The position numbers and the translations under genes were made by a program. A stretch of 64,000 nt of DNA from positions 1 to 64,000 of the forward strand of contig NZ_QGLK01000004.1 in the NCBI RefSeq assembly GCF_003202755.1, written 5' to 3'. The stretch's first letter is position 1. Each line of letters begins with the position of its first letter. The DNA is from Bifidobacterium asteroides (GTDB lineage: Bacteria > Actinomycetota > Actinomycetes > Actinomycetales > Bifidobacteriaceae). Shown here one piece after another: positions 30,257 through 40,449 of the stretch. The notes under the pieces are model-generated. The model was not told where the DNA came from. It worked only from the letters and a program-made list of their open reading frames with translations, and did not search any database.

Positions 30257-31047
30257 GACTTATCCCCTGCCTTTCCTCAGCCCCGCAACGGCTCTGATGT
30301 CTGCGGAACCGGTACAGGCATTATAGGGGTGACGGGTCGTCAGCCCTTGCAGCCCTCCCGAAAGGCGCAGACGGCACAGTGTACGAAATCATAGTGGGCC
30401 ATGTCAGCGGCTGCCATCCTGCACAGCCTCAGCCGCGGAAAGGATCTGACGGCCAATGCCGGCTGATCATAGGTGACTCAGCCATCCGCATTGGCAATGC
30501 CATGAATCCCGAGGTGGTGGTCCTGGCAGGCATCCTGAACACAACCGAATACGTGTTCTTAGAGCCCCTTCGTGAAACTCTCCGGGGCATGTTTTCCCCC
30601 GACACCACAGTCTGCATAAAGGTGCTCCCTGCCCGCTATCTGATTACTGGATCCGCTCTTAAGGCGGCTATGATGGCTGTCAATGGCGTCGACGAGCACA
30701 TTGATGTGTCCACAAAATTCGCAGGTCGATCATCGTAGAGGAGGTGACGCTGATTGCACGAAACCGCAGTCTTTCCGAAGATGGACGACCCATATGTCAG
30801 TTTCAAGTTCGCTGAAGCCCCCAAGCATGTCAAGCTGGATGTCTCCTCTAACCTCTTCTGCGGCGAACAACTGTGCGATCATCACCATTCCCGTGATGAC
30901 GACAACATGCGTAGACACGCCGGTCAGGCCCTGTAGTTCTTTCCTCCCCGACCCTTACAGACCAACTCTTGCCGAATCTGCCAGTGGGGCAAAACAGACC
31001 GTATCAGACAACAGAACCTCAGCAATCATGAACGAAGGAATACTAGA
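30257..31047. other. Gene-poor zone between glnE and the small membrane protein
   Basis: Seven hundred and ninety bases with no intact gene except the ROK remnant listed separately (30379-30738). The rest (30739-31047) is A+T-richer than the flanks and holds only short frames on both strands without family signatures. I read it as a decaying accessory region, not as a set of genes. Confidence 0.5.
30379..30738 (+). pseudogene. Remnant of a ROK-family protein (C-terminal part)
   Basis: A 119-codon open frame whose residues 29-110 (from 30463) resemble the C-terminal third of ROK-family repressors or sugar kinases: NPEVVVLAG, then FLEPLRETLRG, and a closing GSALKAAMMAVNG. The N-terminal DNA-binding or catalytic part (about 250-300 residues) is absent, and the first 28 residues match nothing I recognise. 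Lone C-terminal ROK fragments are not functional, so I call it a pseudogene. No SD is seen for its GTG. A short unknown protein cannot be excluded. Confidence 0.6.
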
Positions 31048-31368
31048 ATGCAACTGGCCGATACCCTACTGACCATCGTCTGTGCCCTGATAGGACTGGC
31101 ATGGGGACTGATATACGGACTTCTTCCCAAGAAAAACGACCGCCTGACCTACAGGCAGCAACGCTGGATACCGGTCTTATCCCTGATCGGCACTGGCCTG
31201 GTGGTGATTCTCATTCTGTTGGGACGCGATCTGGTATCCTGGATAACCATCGGAGCGATGGTCCTTGGGCTCGTAATTGGCATAATCCCGCCACTGAACA
31301 GAGTTGCGCTCAAGATCTGGCCATGGCTGAGGCCCCGCACCGATGACCAAGGCCTAAAGCGTCGCTGA
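31048..31368 (+). CDS. Small membrane protein, unknown function
   Basis: A 106-residue protein with three strongly hydrophobic segments (about 5-25, 43-60 and 64-86), a basic loop (KKNDRLTYRQQR, about 28-39) and a basic C-terminus (RPRTDDQGLKRR). GAAGGAAT lies a few bases before the ATG. I do not recognise a family. It stands alone, converging with metF, next to the decayed ROK locus. The clean topology and SD support a real gene. Confidence 0.65.
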   Translation: MQLADTLLTIVCALIGLAWGLIYGLLPKKNDRLTYRQQRWIPVLSLIGTGLVVILILLGRDLVSWITIGAMVLGLVIGIIPPLNRVALKIWPWLRPRTDDQGLKRR

Positions 31369-31426
31369 AAGCCGAAAATCACGCTTTTACAGCCATCGAT
31401 GCGGGTGCTCCTCCGCCTTTATGCAG

Positions 31427-32308
31427 TTAGTTTTGGCTATTGACCGGCTCCTCTTTGGTGCCTACCTGCCGGAAAAGGTGGCGTACGTTGTGCCAGATGC
31501 GCCGGGTGACACCAGAGTGGTTCATGGAATACAGGTGAATGCCGTCCACCCCATGAGCCACCAGGTCGGCGATCTGCTGTGAGGCGTAGATGATGCCCGC
31601 CTCGCGCAAACTGGCCCGATCGTCGCCCCAACGCTCCAGGATGGACTCAACCGCAGCCGGGATTCGCGCCTTGCAGACCTCGCTCATGTGCCGTACCTGG
31701 CCCTCGTTGGTGATGGGCATGATGCCGGCCTCGATGGGCACCTGGATGCCGGCTGCCCGTGCCCGGTCCAGGAAGTCCAGAAAATCAGCATTGTCGTAGA
31801 AGAGTTGCGAAACCAGATGATCCACTCCGGAATCCACCTTGATTCGCAGATTCTCAATGTCCTCCTCGGGCGAGGCGGCCTCCGGGTGGGTCTCCGGATA
31901 ACAGGCTCCGTATATCGACAGATTTGGCCGACGGGACCGGATGTAGGCGGCAAGGTCGCTGGCATGTTCGAAGACTCCGGCAGGCTCACGACCCTCCACG
32001 CTGTCGCCTCGCAGGGCCAGCACCGCTGCTACACCTGCATCGTCGAACATGTCCAGAGCCTGATCGATCACCTCGCGGTCCGCGTACTGGGCAGTCAAGT
32101 GCGCTACAGCAGGGATGCCATATTCGGTATGTATGGTCTTGGCTATGCGGGCCGTGGCCGTGCGGTCCGAGCGCCGACCGGTCCCGTAAGTCACCGAGAT
32201 GAAGTCGGGCATCAGTCCTTCCAGCCCATCCAGGGTGTCATAGATGGTGCCCACCGGGGCATCGCGCTTGGGGGGAAAGACCTCCAGGGAAAAGATAGGC
32301 TCATGCAT
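31427..32308 (-). CDS. metF: 5,10-methylenetetrahydrofolate reductase
   Basis: Reduces methylene-THF to methyl-THF, the methyl donor for MetE. The 293-residue flavoprotein has EVFPPK near the N-terminus, the SVTYGTGRR segment, AHLTAQ, LALRGD and the QLFYDN motif of MTHFR. I chose the ATG at 32308 because CAGGAG lies 7 bases upstream; the frame is open for 46 more codons inside metE. Overlaps the 3' end of metE by 8 bases, so translation is coupled. Confidence 0.95.
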   Translation of the reverse strand: MHEPIFSLEVFPPKRDAPVGTIYDTLDGLEGLMPDFISVTYGTGRRSDRTATARIAKTIHTEYGIPAVAHLTAQYADREVIDQALDMFDDAGVAAVLALRGDSVEGREPAGVFEHASDLAAYIRSRRPNLSIYGACYPETHPEAASPEEDIENLRIKVDSGVDHLVSQLFYDNADFLDFLDRARAAGIQVPIEAGIMPITNEGQVRHMSEVCKARIPAAVESILERWGDDRASLREAGIIYASQQIADLVAHGVDGIHLYSMNHSGVTRRIWHNVRHLFRQVGTKEEPVNSQN

Positions 32309-34637
32309 GATCCGACTCCTGACTGGACGATAGCTCCGCGCGCACCTGATGGGCGGCGGCCACCATGTGCTCCAGGCTGGGCCAGGTCTCCTTATCGCCT
32401 CGGGTCTTGAGTCCGCAGTCGGGATTAATCCAGACCTTAGCCGCATCCAGCTTCTTCAGGATAGCGTGGATCCGGTCCACGATCTCCTCGGTGGAGGGGA
32501 TGCGCGGCGAGTGGATGTCGTAGACTCCGGGGCCTGCCTCGGTCTCGAACTTGGCCTCCTGGATGGCGTCCAGGACGGTCAGGTCGGAGCGGGAGGCTTC
32601 GAAGGAGATCACATCGGCGTCCATGGCATCAATGTCCTTGATGATGTCGTTGAACTCCGAGTAGCACATGTGGGTATGAATTTGAGTGGTGGGTTTAACC
32701 CCGGAATGAACCAGCCGGAAGGCTGGGATGGCCCAGTCCAGGTATCGGCTGTGCCAGTCGGAGCGCCGCAGCGGCAACTTCTCGCGCAGGGCGGCCTCGT
32801 CGATCTGTATGATGCGGATGCCCGCGGCCTCCAGGTCCAGGACCTCGTCACGGATGGCCAGGGCCAGCTGGCGGGTCTGCTGCTTGTGATCGATGTCCTC
32901 GCGGGGCCAGGACCAGTTGAGAATGGTCACCGGACCGGTCAGCATCCCCTTGACCACATGGTTGGTGCGGGACTGGGCGTATGAGGACCAGCGCACGGTG
33001 ATGGGCCGGGCGCGGGAAATGTCCCCCCAGACGATCGGAGGCTTGACGCAACGGGTGCCATAGGACTGGACCCAGGCATTCCGGGTGAACAGGTAGCCCT
33101 TGAGGTTCTGGCCGAAGTATTCGACCATGTCGTTGCGCTCGAACTCGCCATGGACCAGAACATCCAGGCCGATCTGCTCCTGGTGGTCGATGACCTGGTC
33201 GATTTTGTGGGCGATGAAGCTGTCGTAGTCCTCCTGGCTGATCTCCTTCTTGCGAAGGCGGGCCCGCTCGGCGCGGACCTCGGCGGTCTGGGGGAAGGAG
33301 CCGATGGTGGTGGTTGGCAGCAGGGGCAAACCCAGCTCCTGGGCCTGGATCCTCTGGCGCTCGGGCCGAGCCGGGGTGCGTACAAAGTCCTCGTCCTTAA
33401 GACCGGCCAGGCGTTGCTGCACCTGGGGGTCGGGCTGTACGCGGCTGCCGTCGAAGAGTCTCTGGTTATCGGCAAGAGCCTTGCTGGAACGGCGTTGGTC
33501 CTCGTCGGCATCAGCCAGCTGAGCCAGGTCGTGCAGCTCGCCCAGCTTCTCCAGGGCGAAGGCGAAGTGGGGCCGCACGGTGTCGGCATCCAGCCCATCC
33601 TCGTCGGCCACCGTGTAAGGCACGTGCAGGAGGGAACATGCGGTTGACACCACCACATTCGAGGTCACCTGGTGCAGAGCATCCAGGAGGCCCAGGCTGA
33701 CTGCATAGTCGTTGCGCCAGATGTTGCGGCCGTTGACCAGGCCAGCGAAGATGGTGGTTCCCTCGGGCACGCCGTGCTCCTTGAGGGCCGCCAGATTCTC
33801 GTCCCTGCCCTCGACCAGATCCAGGCCGATCCCGTCGAAGCCCAGGTCAGTAAGTTGGTCATAGCAGTCGCCCACATGGCCGAAGTAGGTGTTAAGCAGA
33901 ATACGGACCTTGCCCTGGTCACTTTGGCGGGCCTTGAGAATGGGCTGGTAGAGGGTATCGAAGAGGTCCTGGTCGCCCGGTTCTTTGTCCAGGACCAGGT
34001 AGGGCTCGTCCAGCTGTACCCAGTCGGCGCCCAGTCCGATGAACCGTTCCAGTATGGTCGCATAGGCCTTGGCCAGATCCTGGACCAGTGCCGGGTCAGG
34101 ATCCAGCAGCTCGCCCTGGGGACCGCGTGCCAGCTTGAGGAAGGTGTATGGTCCGATCAGCACCGGCTTGGCGGCGATGCCCTGCTCGCGCGCCTCCTGG
34201 AACTCCTTGAAGGGTTTGTCGCCTTCCAGGGCGATTTTGGCGTCCTGATCGATCTCGGGAACCAGGTAGTGGTAATTGGTGGTGAACCACTTCTTCATGG
34301 GCAGGGCGGTCACATCACCCTGCTCCCCTTGGTAACCACGGCCCATGGCGAAGAGGGTGTCCTCGGGGCCCAGGCCCAACTTCCGATAGCGATCGGGCAC
34401 TACGCCCAGAAGGATGGACGTATCCAAGATCTGGTCGTAGTAGCTGAAGTCATTGACAGGAATCAGGTCGACACCGGCCTCCTGCTGAAGCTGCCAGTGC
34501 CTGGCCCGCAGGTCGGCGGCCGTGCGCCGAACCTCGTCCAGATTTCGTTCGCCCTTCCAGTAGCCCTCGATGGCCCTCTTGAGTTCGCGGTGCGCACCGA
34601 TGCGCGGGAACCCGGACACGGATGTAATCGCTGCCAT
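32301..34637 (-). CDS. metE: Cobalamin-independent methionine synthase
   Basis: Transfers the methyl group of methyl-THF-triglutamate to homocysteine. The 778-residue two-barrel enzyme has the zinc site HTHMCYSEF and the later Cys in NPDCGLKTR, and the N-terminal [18 protein letters not shown] motif. GGGAGG lies 4 bases before the ATG. Forms a two-gene metE-metF unit. I saw no S-box, SAM or cobalamin riboswitch in the 178 bases upstream. Confidence 0.97.
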   Translation of the reverse strand: MAAITSVSGFPRIGAHRELKRAIEGYWKGERNLDEVRRTAADLRARHWQLQQEAGVDLIPVNDFSYYDQILDTSILLGVVPDRYRKLGLGPEDTLFAMGRGYQGEQGDVTALPMKKWFTTNYHYLVPEIDQDAKIALEGDKPFKEFQEAREQGIAAKPVLIGPYTFLKLARGPQGELLDPDPALVQDLAKAYATILERFIGLGADWVQLDEPYLVLDKEPGDQDLFDTLYQPILKARQSDQGKVRILLNTYFGHVGDCYDQLTDLGFDGIGLDLVEGRDENLAALKEHGVPEGTTIFAGLVNGRNIWRNDYAVSLGLLDALHQVTSNVVVSTACSLLHVPYTVADEDGLDADTVRPHFAFALEKLGELHDLAQLADADEDQRRSSKALADNQRLFDGSRVQPDPQVQQRLAGLKDEDFVRTPARPERQRIQAQELGLPLLPTTTIGSFPQTAEVRAERARLRKKEISQEDYDSFIAHKIDQVIDHQEQIGLDVLVHGEFERNDMVEYFGQNLKGYLFTRNAWVQSYGTRCVKPPIVWGDISRARPITVRWSSYAQSRTNHVVKGMLTGPVTILNWSWPREDIDHKQQTRQLALAIRDEVLDLEAAGIRIIQIDEAALREKLPLRRSDWHSRYLDWAIPAFRLVHSGVKPTTQIHTHMCYSEFNDIIKDIDAMDADVISFEASRSDLTVLDAIQEAKFETEAGPGVYDIHSPRIPSTEEIVDRIHAILKKLDAAKVWINPDCGLKTRGDKETWPSLEHMVAAAHQVRAELSSSQESDHA

Positions 34638-34815
34638 GAAACCTCCCAGTTTCGTCCTGATGTCTCCGGTCAGCCTATCAGCGGCGGGGGGAGGCGGGTA
34701 ATTGGTGCAAATAAGGTGTCGCCATAAATTGAATCGATAACGACATGACAGCAGCCAGGGGATTATTGGTCGCTAAGACTGCCTATAGAAGATCGTCTAC
34801 GGCTTCTTATGCCGG

Positions 34816-35376
34816 TCAGTCCTCAAGGTCCTGGGGGCCCAGAATGCCAAGCAAACGGGCCTGGTGGGTTCCCCAGTCGGTCAATGGTCGCTCAGATCCC
34901 AGCACGACCATGGTGGCCGGCGGCAGTCCAAGATTGAGCAGGTCCAATAGGTCGGGGTCGGAGTTGTCCTCGGCCAGCCACTGTGAGCAGATAGACATGG
35001 TGGGCTCATGCCCTAGGATCAGGACCCGGCGGTCACGATCCTCGGTCTGCGCCAGCTCGTCGAAGACCGCCTGCATGCCGGATTCATAGAGGGATTCCCG
35101 GTAATCGACCCGCGGCCCGTCTCCCAGGGGCTTGAGCATGCCGTCCAGGGTCTGACGGGCCCGGGGCGCTCCCGAGCAGATGATGCGGTCTGGCACCAGA
35201 CCCAAAGCGGTCAATCCACGACCCATGATTCGGGCCTGTTTCTGGCCCCGGTCGGTCAGCTGACGGCTGCGATCACCCTGCGACCCCTGGCGTTCGGTCT
35301 TGGCATGACGCATGAGCATGAGTGTCCGGCTGCACCTGCGCAGATCCTCGGCCTTCAAACCTTTTCGCAAACCCAT
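34816..35376 (-). CDS. SixA-like histidine phosphatase
   Basis: A 186-residue member of the histidine-phosphatase branch that includes SixA. Catalytic motifs: MLMRHAKTE with the RHG-type His (here RHA, as in SixA), and LGHEPTM with the second His. In E. coli SixA dephosphorylates the HPt domain of ArcB and the nitrogen PTS; here the substrate is unknown. AAAGGAAG lies shortly before the ATG. It is 80 bases after trmI on the same strand. Confidence 0.85.
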   Translation of the reverse strand: MGLRKGLKAEDLRRCSRTLMLMRHAKTERQGSQGDRSRQLTDRGQKQARIMGRGLTALGLVPDRIICSGAPRARQTLDGMLKPLGDGPRVDYRESLYESGMQAVFDELAQTEDRDRRVLILGHEPTMSICSQWLAEDNSDPDLLDLLNLGLPPATMVVLGSERPLTDWGTHQARLLGILGPQDLED

Positions 35377-35456
35377 GCATACTTCCTTTCCCGGAGTTCC
35401 TATCAGGGGTCTTCTCCATTATTACAGAGCTGGCTGAAGGTGCAGATCATGGGCGA

Positions 35457-36590
35457 TCAGCTTTCCTGCTCCTTGCCGCCTTCCAGAGTGCGCACCTGAT
35501 GGTCCAGGTCACGCAACACCTTGCGCAGCTTACGATCGGAGACCCGGCGCAGCTCCAGATCCTCGAGATCCTCCAGATCCTGCATTTCGTGCTCGTGATT
35601 GGAACCGCTGATCTTTGCAGGCCGCCGGCCCTGATCCACGTCAGTCTGGTAGTCCTTGGTGGCCCGGACATGCTTGCGAAGAGCCTGCTGGCCCGGAGCC
35701 ATGGCTCTGCTAATCAAGAGGAAGCCGGTGTGTCCGATCATCTCATGCTCTGGCCGGACCGCTAGGCCGTCGGCCTTCCAGGAGCGCTCCAGACTCTCCA
35801 TGATTTCTGGCTCAGTCCACCGTCCGTCGGCGCGCAGGGCCTCGGCCAGCCGGCTGAGCTGGGTGGTGGTGGTCACGTAGGCGGTCAGCACGCCGCCGGG
35901 GGCCATGACACGATAGGCCTGTTCCAGACGGTTCCATGGGTCCAGCATGTCCAGAACGATACGGTCGAATCCGTCCTCTGGCAGGTCTGCAGCAATGGCA
36001 TCAAAGTCGCCGGTACGCAGATCCCACTGGGCTGGGCGCTGCCTAAAGAAGACGGTGGCGTTGCCCATAGCCCCCCGGGCGACCTCCTCCCGCCGTTCAA
36101 TGCTGGTCAGCTTCCCCTCTGTGCCAATGGCATCCAGAAGACCCAGACTCATGGCCCCTGAGCCGGCTCCTGACTCCAGAACCCTCATGCCGGGACGGAT
36201 GTCGCCCAGAAGGATGACTCGGGCCACATCCTTGGGGTACATGATCTGAGCGCCCCGAGGCATGGAGAGAATGTAGTCCTCAAGCCGTGGACGCATAACA
36301 GTGAAAGCCCATCCCCCGATGCCTCGTGAGGACTTCCAAGGCTTGGCCCTGTCAGGCGCTTCTGTGTCAGTACTGGCATCCTGTTTGTGGCGCATCTGCC
36401 GCCACTTGTCGGCCGAGATAGTCACTACCACGGATCCCTCGGGCAGGCCAATCATGGCCTCGTGCGGCAGGAGGCCATGGTCGGTCTGGGTCAAACCGCC
36501 TGGTTCCAGCATGACCGTCAGCTTGCGGCCACGCCGGTCGGTCAGCTGGACCCGCTCTCCTACGCTCAGCGGACCGCGTCTAAGGCTCAT
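35457..36590 (-). CDS. trmI: tRNA (adenine-58-N1)-methyltransferase
   Basis: Forms m1A58 in tRNA T-loops. The 377-residue protein has an N-terminal beta-rich domain, then AQIMYPKDVARVILLGDIRPGMRVLESGAGSG (about 134-165), the SAM-binding motif and family mark, and LDMLDPWNRLEQA for substrate recognition. A charged C-terminal tail (about 300-377) is longer than usual and may be disordered. The ATG at 36590 has GAGGAGG overlapping the stop of the ABC gene before it, so it is probably co-transcribed with the exporter. Confidence 0.92.
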   Translation of the reverse strand: MSLRRGPLSVGERVQLTDRRGRKLTVMLEPGGLTQTDHGLLPHEAMIGLPEGSVVVTISADKWRQMRHKQDASTDTEAPDRAKPWKSSRGIGGWAFTVMRPRLEDYILSMPRGAQIMYPKDVARVILLGDIRPGMRVLESGAGSGAMSLGLLDAIGTEGKLTSIERREEVARGAMGNATVFFRQRPAQWDLRTGDFDAIAADLPEDGFDRIVLDMLDPWNRLEQAYRVMAPGGVLTAYVTTTTQLSRLAEALRADGRWTEPEIMESLERSWKADGLAVRPEHEMIGHTGFLLISRAMAPGQQALRKHVRATKDYQTDVDQGRRPAKISGSNHEHEMQDLEDLEDLELRRVSDRKLRKVLRDLDHQVRTLEGGKEQES

Positions 36591-36596
36591 GCCTCC

Positions 36597-38543
36597 TCAG
36601 CCCTCCTCGCCCTTGGTGAACTGGGAGTTGTAGAGGGATGCATAGGCGCCGCCGCGCTCCAGCAGCTGGTCATGGGTGCCCTGCTCAACCACCGAGCCGT
36701 GGTTGACCACCAGAATCAGGTCGGCGTCGCGGATGGTGGACAGCCTGTGCGCTATGACGAAGGAAGTCCTGCCCTTGCGCAGAGTATTCATAGCCTGCTG
36801 GACCAGCAGCTCGGTCCTGGTGTCCACCGAGGATGTGGCCTCGTCCAGGATCAGGATGTCTGGGTCGGACAGGAAGGCCCGGCAGATGGTCATCAGCTGA
36901 CGTTCGCCCTGGCTGAGCTCGCTGCTGTCCTCATTGAGAACGGTGTCGTAGCCCTGAGGCAGCTTGCGGATGAACTCGTCCACGTGAGTCGCCTTGGCGC
37001 CATCGATCATGGTCTGCTCTGGGATGGTCTGCCCCTCGTCCAGCCCATAGAGCAGGTTGTCGCGGACGGTCCCGTCGAATAGCCAGGTGTCCTGCAGGAC
37101 CATGCCGAAATGGCTGCGCAGGTCATGACGGGTCACCCTGGACGTATCCACGCCGTCTATGGTGATGCGTCCGCCCTGGATCTCATAGAAGCGCATGAGC
37201 AGGTTGACCAGGGTGGTCTTGCCCGCCCCGGTGGGCCCAACGATGGCGATGGTCTGCCCGGGCTTGGCTTCGATGGACAGATCCTTGATCAATGGCTCGG
37301 CCGGATCGTAGGAGAAGCGGACATGGTCGAAGCGGACATGCCCCTCGACCTTGCCTCCGGTCTCCTGGCCCAGATGGTCGGGATGCTCGATGTCCGGCAC
37401 CTCCTCGGCCTCGTCCAGGAAATCGAAGACCCTGCGGCAGGAGGCCAGGGAAGACTGGAGCATGGTGCCCATGGAGGCCAGCTGACCGATAGGTTGTGAG
37501 GCCTGACGGGTGTACTGAGTGAAGGCCTGCAGGCCGCCCAGGCTCATGCTGCCGTTGAGCACATGCACGCCACCGATGATGACCACGATCACGAAGCTCA
37601 GGTTGCCGAAGAAGGTAGACATGGGCGTGACCAGGGCGGAGAAGAAGGAGGCCTTGAAGCTGGCCTGGTAGAGCTCCTGGTTGCGCTCCTCGAACTCCTC
37701 CTCGGCCTTGCGCTGGTGGCCGAAGGCCCGAACCACCATATGACCGGAGAACATCTCCTCCACATGGCTGTTGACCTGGCCGGTGCGGATCCACTGCCTG
37801 GTGAACTGGGGCTGGGTCTTCTTGAGGATGATGCCCGCGCACAGGGCCATGACCGGGATGATGATGAAGGCGATTAGGGTCAGCAGGGGCGAGATGGTCA
37901 GCATCATGATGAAGGCGCCGATGATGGAGAAGACCGAGAAGAGCAGTTCTCCCAAAATCTGCTGCAGGGTGCCCGAGATGTTGTCGATGTCGTTGGTGGT
38001 CCGGCTCATGACCTCGCCGCGCGGGGTCCGGTCGAAATACTGCAGGGGCAGCCGGTCAAGCTTGTCCTCTATCTGCCTGCGCATGGTGTAGACCGCGTCG
38101 GAGACCAGCCGGGTCATCAGGAAGTTCTGCACCAGCCTGACCAGGATGGAGATCAGGTAGATTCCGATGACGAACATGAGGATGGTGCCGAAGCGCCCCC
38201 AGTCGATGCCCACGCCCACCTGGACGTTCATGGAGTCGATCATCCGGGCGAACTTGTCCTGCCCACGGGACTGCAGGTAGGTGACCACAGCCTGCTTGGG
38301 AGTGTCGGGCTTGGCACCCATCTTGACCAGCATGGAACCCAGCAGCCCCTCGAAGAGGACATTGGTGGCCTCGCCCATAACCTTGGGGCCAATGACGATC
38401 ATGGCCACGGCGGTCATGCCGGCTAGGACCATGACGATGACCCTCCAGGGACTGGCCAGCAGATAGTGGACCAGCCGGCCCACGGTGTGGCGGCGGCCTC
38501 CCACGGCCTGCGAGCCTGTATTCGTGCTCAAGTTCTTAGCCAT
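36597..38543 (-). CDS. ABC exporter, subunit with the catalytic Walker B
   Basis: Half of a heterodimeric multidrug-type exporter. The 648-residue protein has six predicted membrane segments in its first ~370 residues, then an ATPase domain with Walker A GPTGAGKTT, a non-canonical signature LSQGE, Walker B LILDEATSSVD with the catalytic Glu, and the H-loop AHRLSTIRDAD. A large outer loop near 60-110 is unusual. Abuts the partner gene (stop TAG then ATG). With the partner it should form one active and one degenerate ATP site. Substrate unknown. Confidence 0.9.
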   Translation of the reverse strand: MAKNLSTNTGSQAVGGRRHTVGRLVHYLLASPWRVIVMVLAGMTAVAMIVIGPKVMGEATNVLFEGLLGSMLVKMGAKPDTPKQAVVTYLQSRGQDKFARMIDSMNVQVGVGIDWGRFGTILMFVIGIYLISILVRLVQNFLMTRLVSDAVYTMRRQIEDKLDRLPLQYFDRTPRGEVMSRTTNDIDNISGTLQQILGELLFSVFSIIGAFIMMLTISPLLTLIAFIIIPVMALCAGIILKKTQPQFTRQWIRTGQVNSHVEEMFSGHMVVRAFGHQRKAEEEFEERNQELYQASFKASFFSALVTPMSTFFGNLSFVIVVIIGGVHVLNGSMSLGGLQAFTQYTRQASQPIGQLASMGTMLQSSLASCRRVFDFLDEAEEVPDIEHPDHLGQETGGKVEGHVRFDHVRFSYDPAEPLIKDLSIEAKPGQTIAIVGPTGAGKTTLVNLLMRFYEIQGGRITIDGVDTSRVTRHDLRSHFGMVLQDTWLFDGTVRDNLLYGLDEGQTIPEQTMIDGAKATHVDEFIRKLPQGYDTVLNEDSSELSQGERQLMTICRAFLSDPDILILDEATSSVDTRTELLVQQAMNTLRKGRTSFVIAHRLSTIRDADLILVVNHGSVVEQGTHDQLLERGGAYASLYNSQFTKGEEG

Positions 38544-40307
38544 CTACTCGGCCCTCCCCTCGTCAATGGTGAGCTCTTCCACGTCGGGACCCTGCCCGCC
38601 CTGGGACTGGACGATTTCCTGGTAAGTGGGGCAGTCCTCCATGAGCTCGTCGTGGGTGCCTCGGCCGACGATACGACCGCGGTCAAGGACCAGAATCTGA
38701 TCAGCCTGGCGGATGGATGCCGCCCTCTGGGCTACGACAATCTGGGTTGCCTCGCGGGTGACCGGAACCAGGGCCTCGTGCAGGGCCCGGTCGGTGGTCA
38801 TGTCCAGTGCGGAGAAGGAATCGTCAAAGGTGTAGATGCGGGGGTTGCGCAGGATGGCCCTGGCCATGCAGAGCCGCTGCTTCTGCCCACCTGAGAAGTT
38901 TGTGCCGCCCTCGGCCACGCGGGCATCCAGACCCTCGGGGATCTCCCGCACGAAGTCCTCGGCCTGGGCGATGCGCAGGGCTTGCCAGATGCGGTCGTCG
39001 TCAGCGTCGGGGTCACCATAGTGCATGTTGTCGCGGATGGTGCCGGTGAAGAGGGTGGCCTTCTGCGGGACCGGCCCGAAGATCAGGGCCAGCTGGTCGG
39101 GGTCGTATTCGCGCACGTCGTGGCCATCCACCAGGACTTGGCCGTCGGTGACATCGAACATGCGGTTAGCCAACCGGATGATGGTGGACTTGCCGGATCC
39201 CGTGGCCCCGATGATGGCCGTGGTCGTTCCCGGCCGGGCAGTGAAGGAGATGTCCGAAAGGACCGGGTCCTGGGCGCCCGGGTAGCTGAAGTCCACGTGC
39301 TTGAACTCCAGCAGCCCCTGCGGATGCTCGTTGCGGTAGGGATGCTCGGGAGCGGCGATCTCGCTGGTGGCCTCCAGGACCTCGTTGATCCTTCGGGCGG
39401 CCACAGCGGCCCTGGGCAGCATGACCGACATCATGGCAGCCATCATCAGGCCTGACAGGATGATCATCAGGTACTGGATGAAAGCCTGCAGGGCACCGAT
39501 CTGCATGGCCCCGGAGTCGATGCGGCGGCCGCCGAACCACATTATGGCCACGTTGGACATGTTCAGCAGGAACCACATGAGCGGCACCATCATGCTCATC
39601 AGCCGACCGGTGGAGATCAGGACGCCGTAGACGTCCCGGTTGGCCTTGTCGAAGCGGGCAGCCTCGGTCTTCTCGCGGACGAAGGCACGGATGACCCGCA
39701 CCCCGGAGATCTGCTCGCGGACCAGGCGGTTGACCGAGTCCAGCATGTTCTGCAGACGGGTGAACAAGGGTCCCATTTTACCCATGAGCACCAGTGCCAC
39801 CACCAGGATCAGGGGCACGATGACCGCCAGGGACCAGGTCAGGGGACCGTCCTGGCGCAGGGCCAAAACCAGCCCGCCGATCAGCATGACCGGGGCCTGC
39901 AGGATGATCATCAGGGTCTGCATGGTGGTCATCTGCATCTGCTGAACGTCGTTGGTGGTGCGTGTGATCAGGGAACCGGCCGAGAAGCGCTCGATCTCGT
40001 TGAGGCTGAAGCCCTCCACCGAGGCGAACAGATCCCTGCGCAGCTCGTAGCCCATCCTCATGGCCAGCCGGGTGGCGCAGTAGACGGCTACCACGTTGGC
40101 CACGATTTGGATGGCGGTGATGCCCATCATCTCCCAGCCAATCCTGTAGATAGCATCCTGGTCGCCTACAGCCACGCCCTTGTCGATGATGTCCGCCTGC
40201 AGGTTGGGCAGGTAGAGGTTCAAGGCCGTCTGCGCCACCTGAAAGAGCACCAGAACGGCCACCTGGAGCCAGTAAGGCCGCAGGTAGCGGGTCCATATCT
40301 TGATCAC
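38544..40307 (-). CDS. ABC exporter, subunit with a degenerate ATP site
   Basis: Partner half-transporter, 587 residues: six membrane segments, then Walker A GATGSGKST, canonical signature FSGGQKQRL, but Walker B reads YTFDDSFSALD with Asp instead of catalytic Glu, and the H-loop reads VAQRAASIRQAD with Gln instead of His. That is the degenerate half known from TM287/288-type heterodimers. The GTG at 40307 has GAAGGA 7 bases upstream; the longer frame to 40364 is less likely. It is first in a run with the other subunit and trmI. Confidence 0.9.
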   Translation of the reverse strand: MIKIWTRYLRPYWLQVAVLVLFQVAQTALNLYLPNLQADIIDKGVAVGDQDAIYRIGWEMMGITAIQIVANVVAVYCATRLAMRMGYELRRDLFASVEGFSLNEIERFSAGSLITRTTNDVQQMQMTTMQTLMIILQAPVMLIGGLVLALRQDGPLTWSLAVIVPLILVVALVLMGKMGPLFTRLQNMLDSVNRLVREQISGVRVIRAFVREKTEAARFDKANRDVYGVLISTGRLMSMMVPLMWFLLNMSNVAIMWFGGRRIDSGAMQIGALQAFIQYLMIILSGLMMAAMMSVMLPRAAVAARRINEVLEATSEIAAPEHPYRNEHPQGLLEFKHVDFSYPGAQDPVLSDISFTARPGTTTAIIGATGSGKSTIIRLANRMFDVTDGQVLVDGHDVREYDPDQLALIFGPVPQKATLFTGTIRDNMHYGDPDADDDRIWQALRIAQAEDFVREIPEGLDARVAEGGTNFSGGQKQRLCMARAILRNPRIYTFDDSFSALDMTTDRALHEALVPVTREATQIVVAQRAASIRQADQILVLDRGRIVGRGTHDELMEDCPTYQEIVQSQGGQGPDVEELTIDEGRAE

Positions 40308-40449
40308 GTCAACATCCTTCACGCATATAGGTCTGCCGCGGTCCCCGGGCAGACAAACCACCACAGTCTATACCCGTGCCTTGGCCAACGAATTTGCTAT
40401 TCCTTGAGCTGATACGGGCGTGTCAGAACGGGTCCGCAGGCAGTGAAGT

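Noticed and set aside
30730..30936. Two overlapping ~60-codon frames on opposite strands
   Set aside because: Neither has an SD or recognised motif; they lie in the decayed region after the ROK remnant.
34638..34815. Possible methionine riboswitch upstream of metE
   Set aside because: I could not find the S-box, SAM-II/III or cobalamin core sequences or the needed stem pattern.
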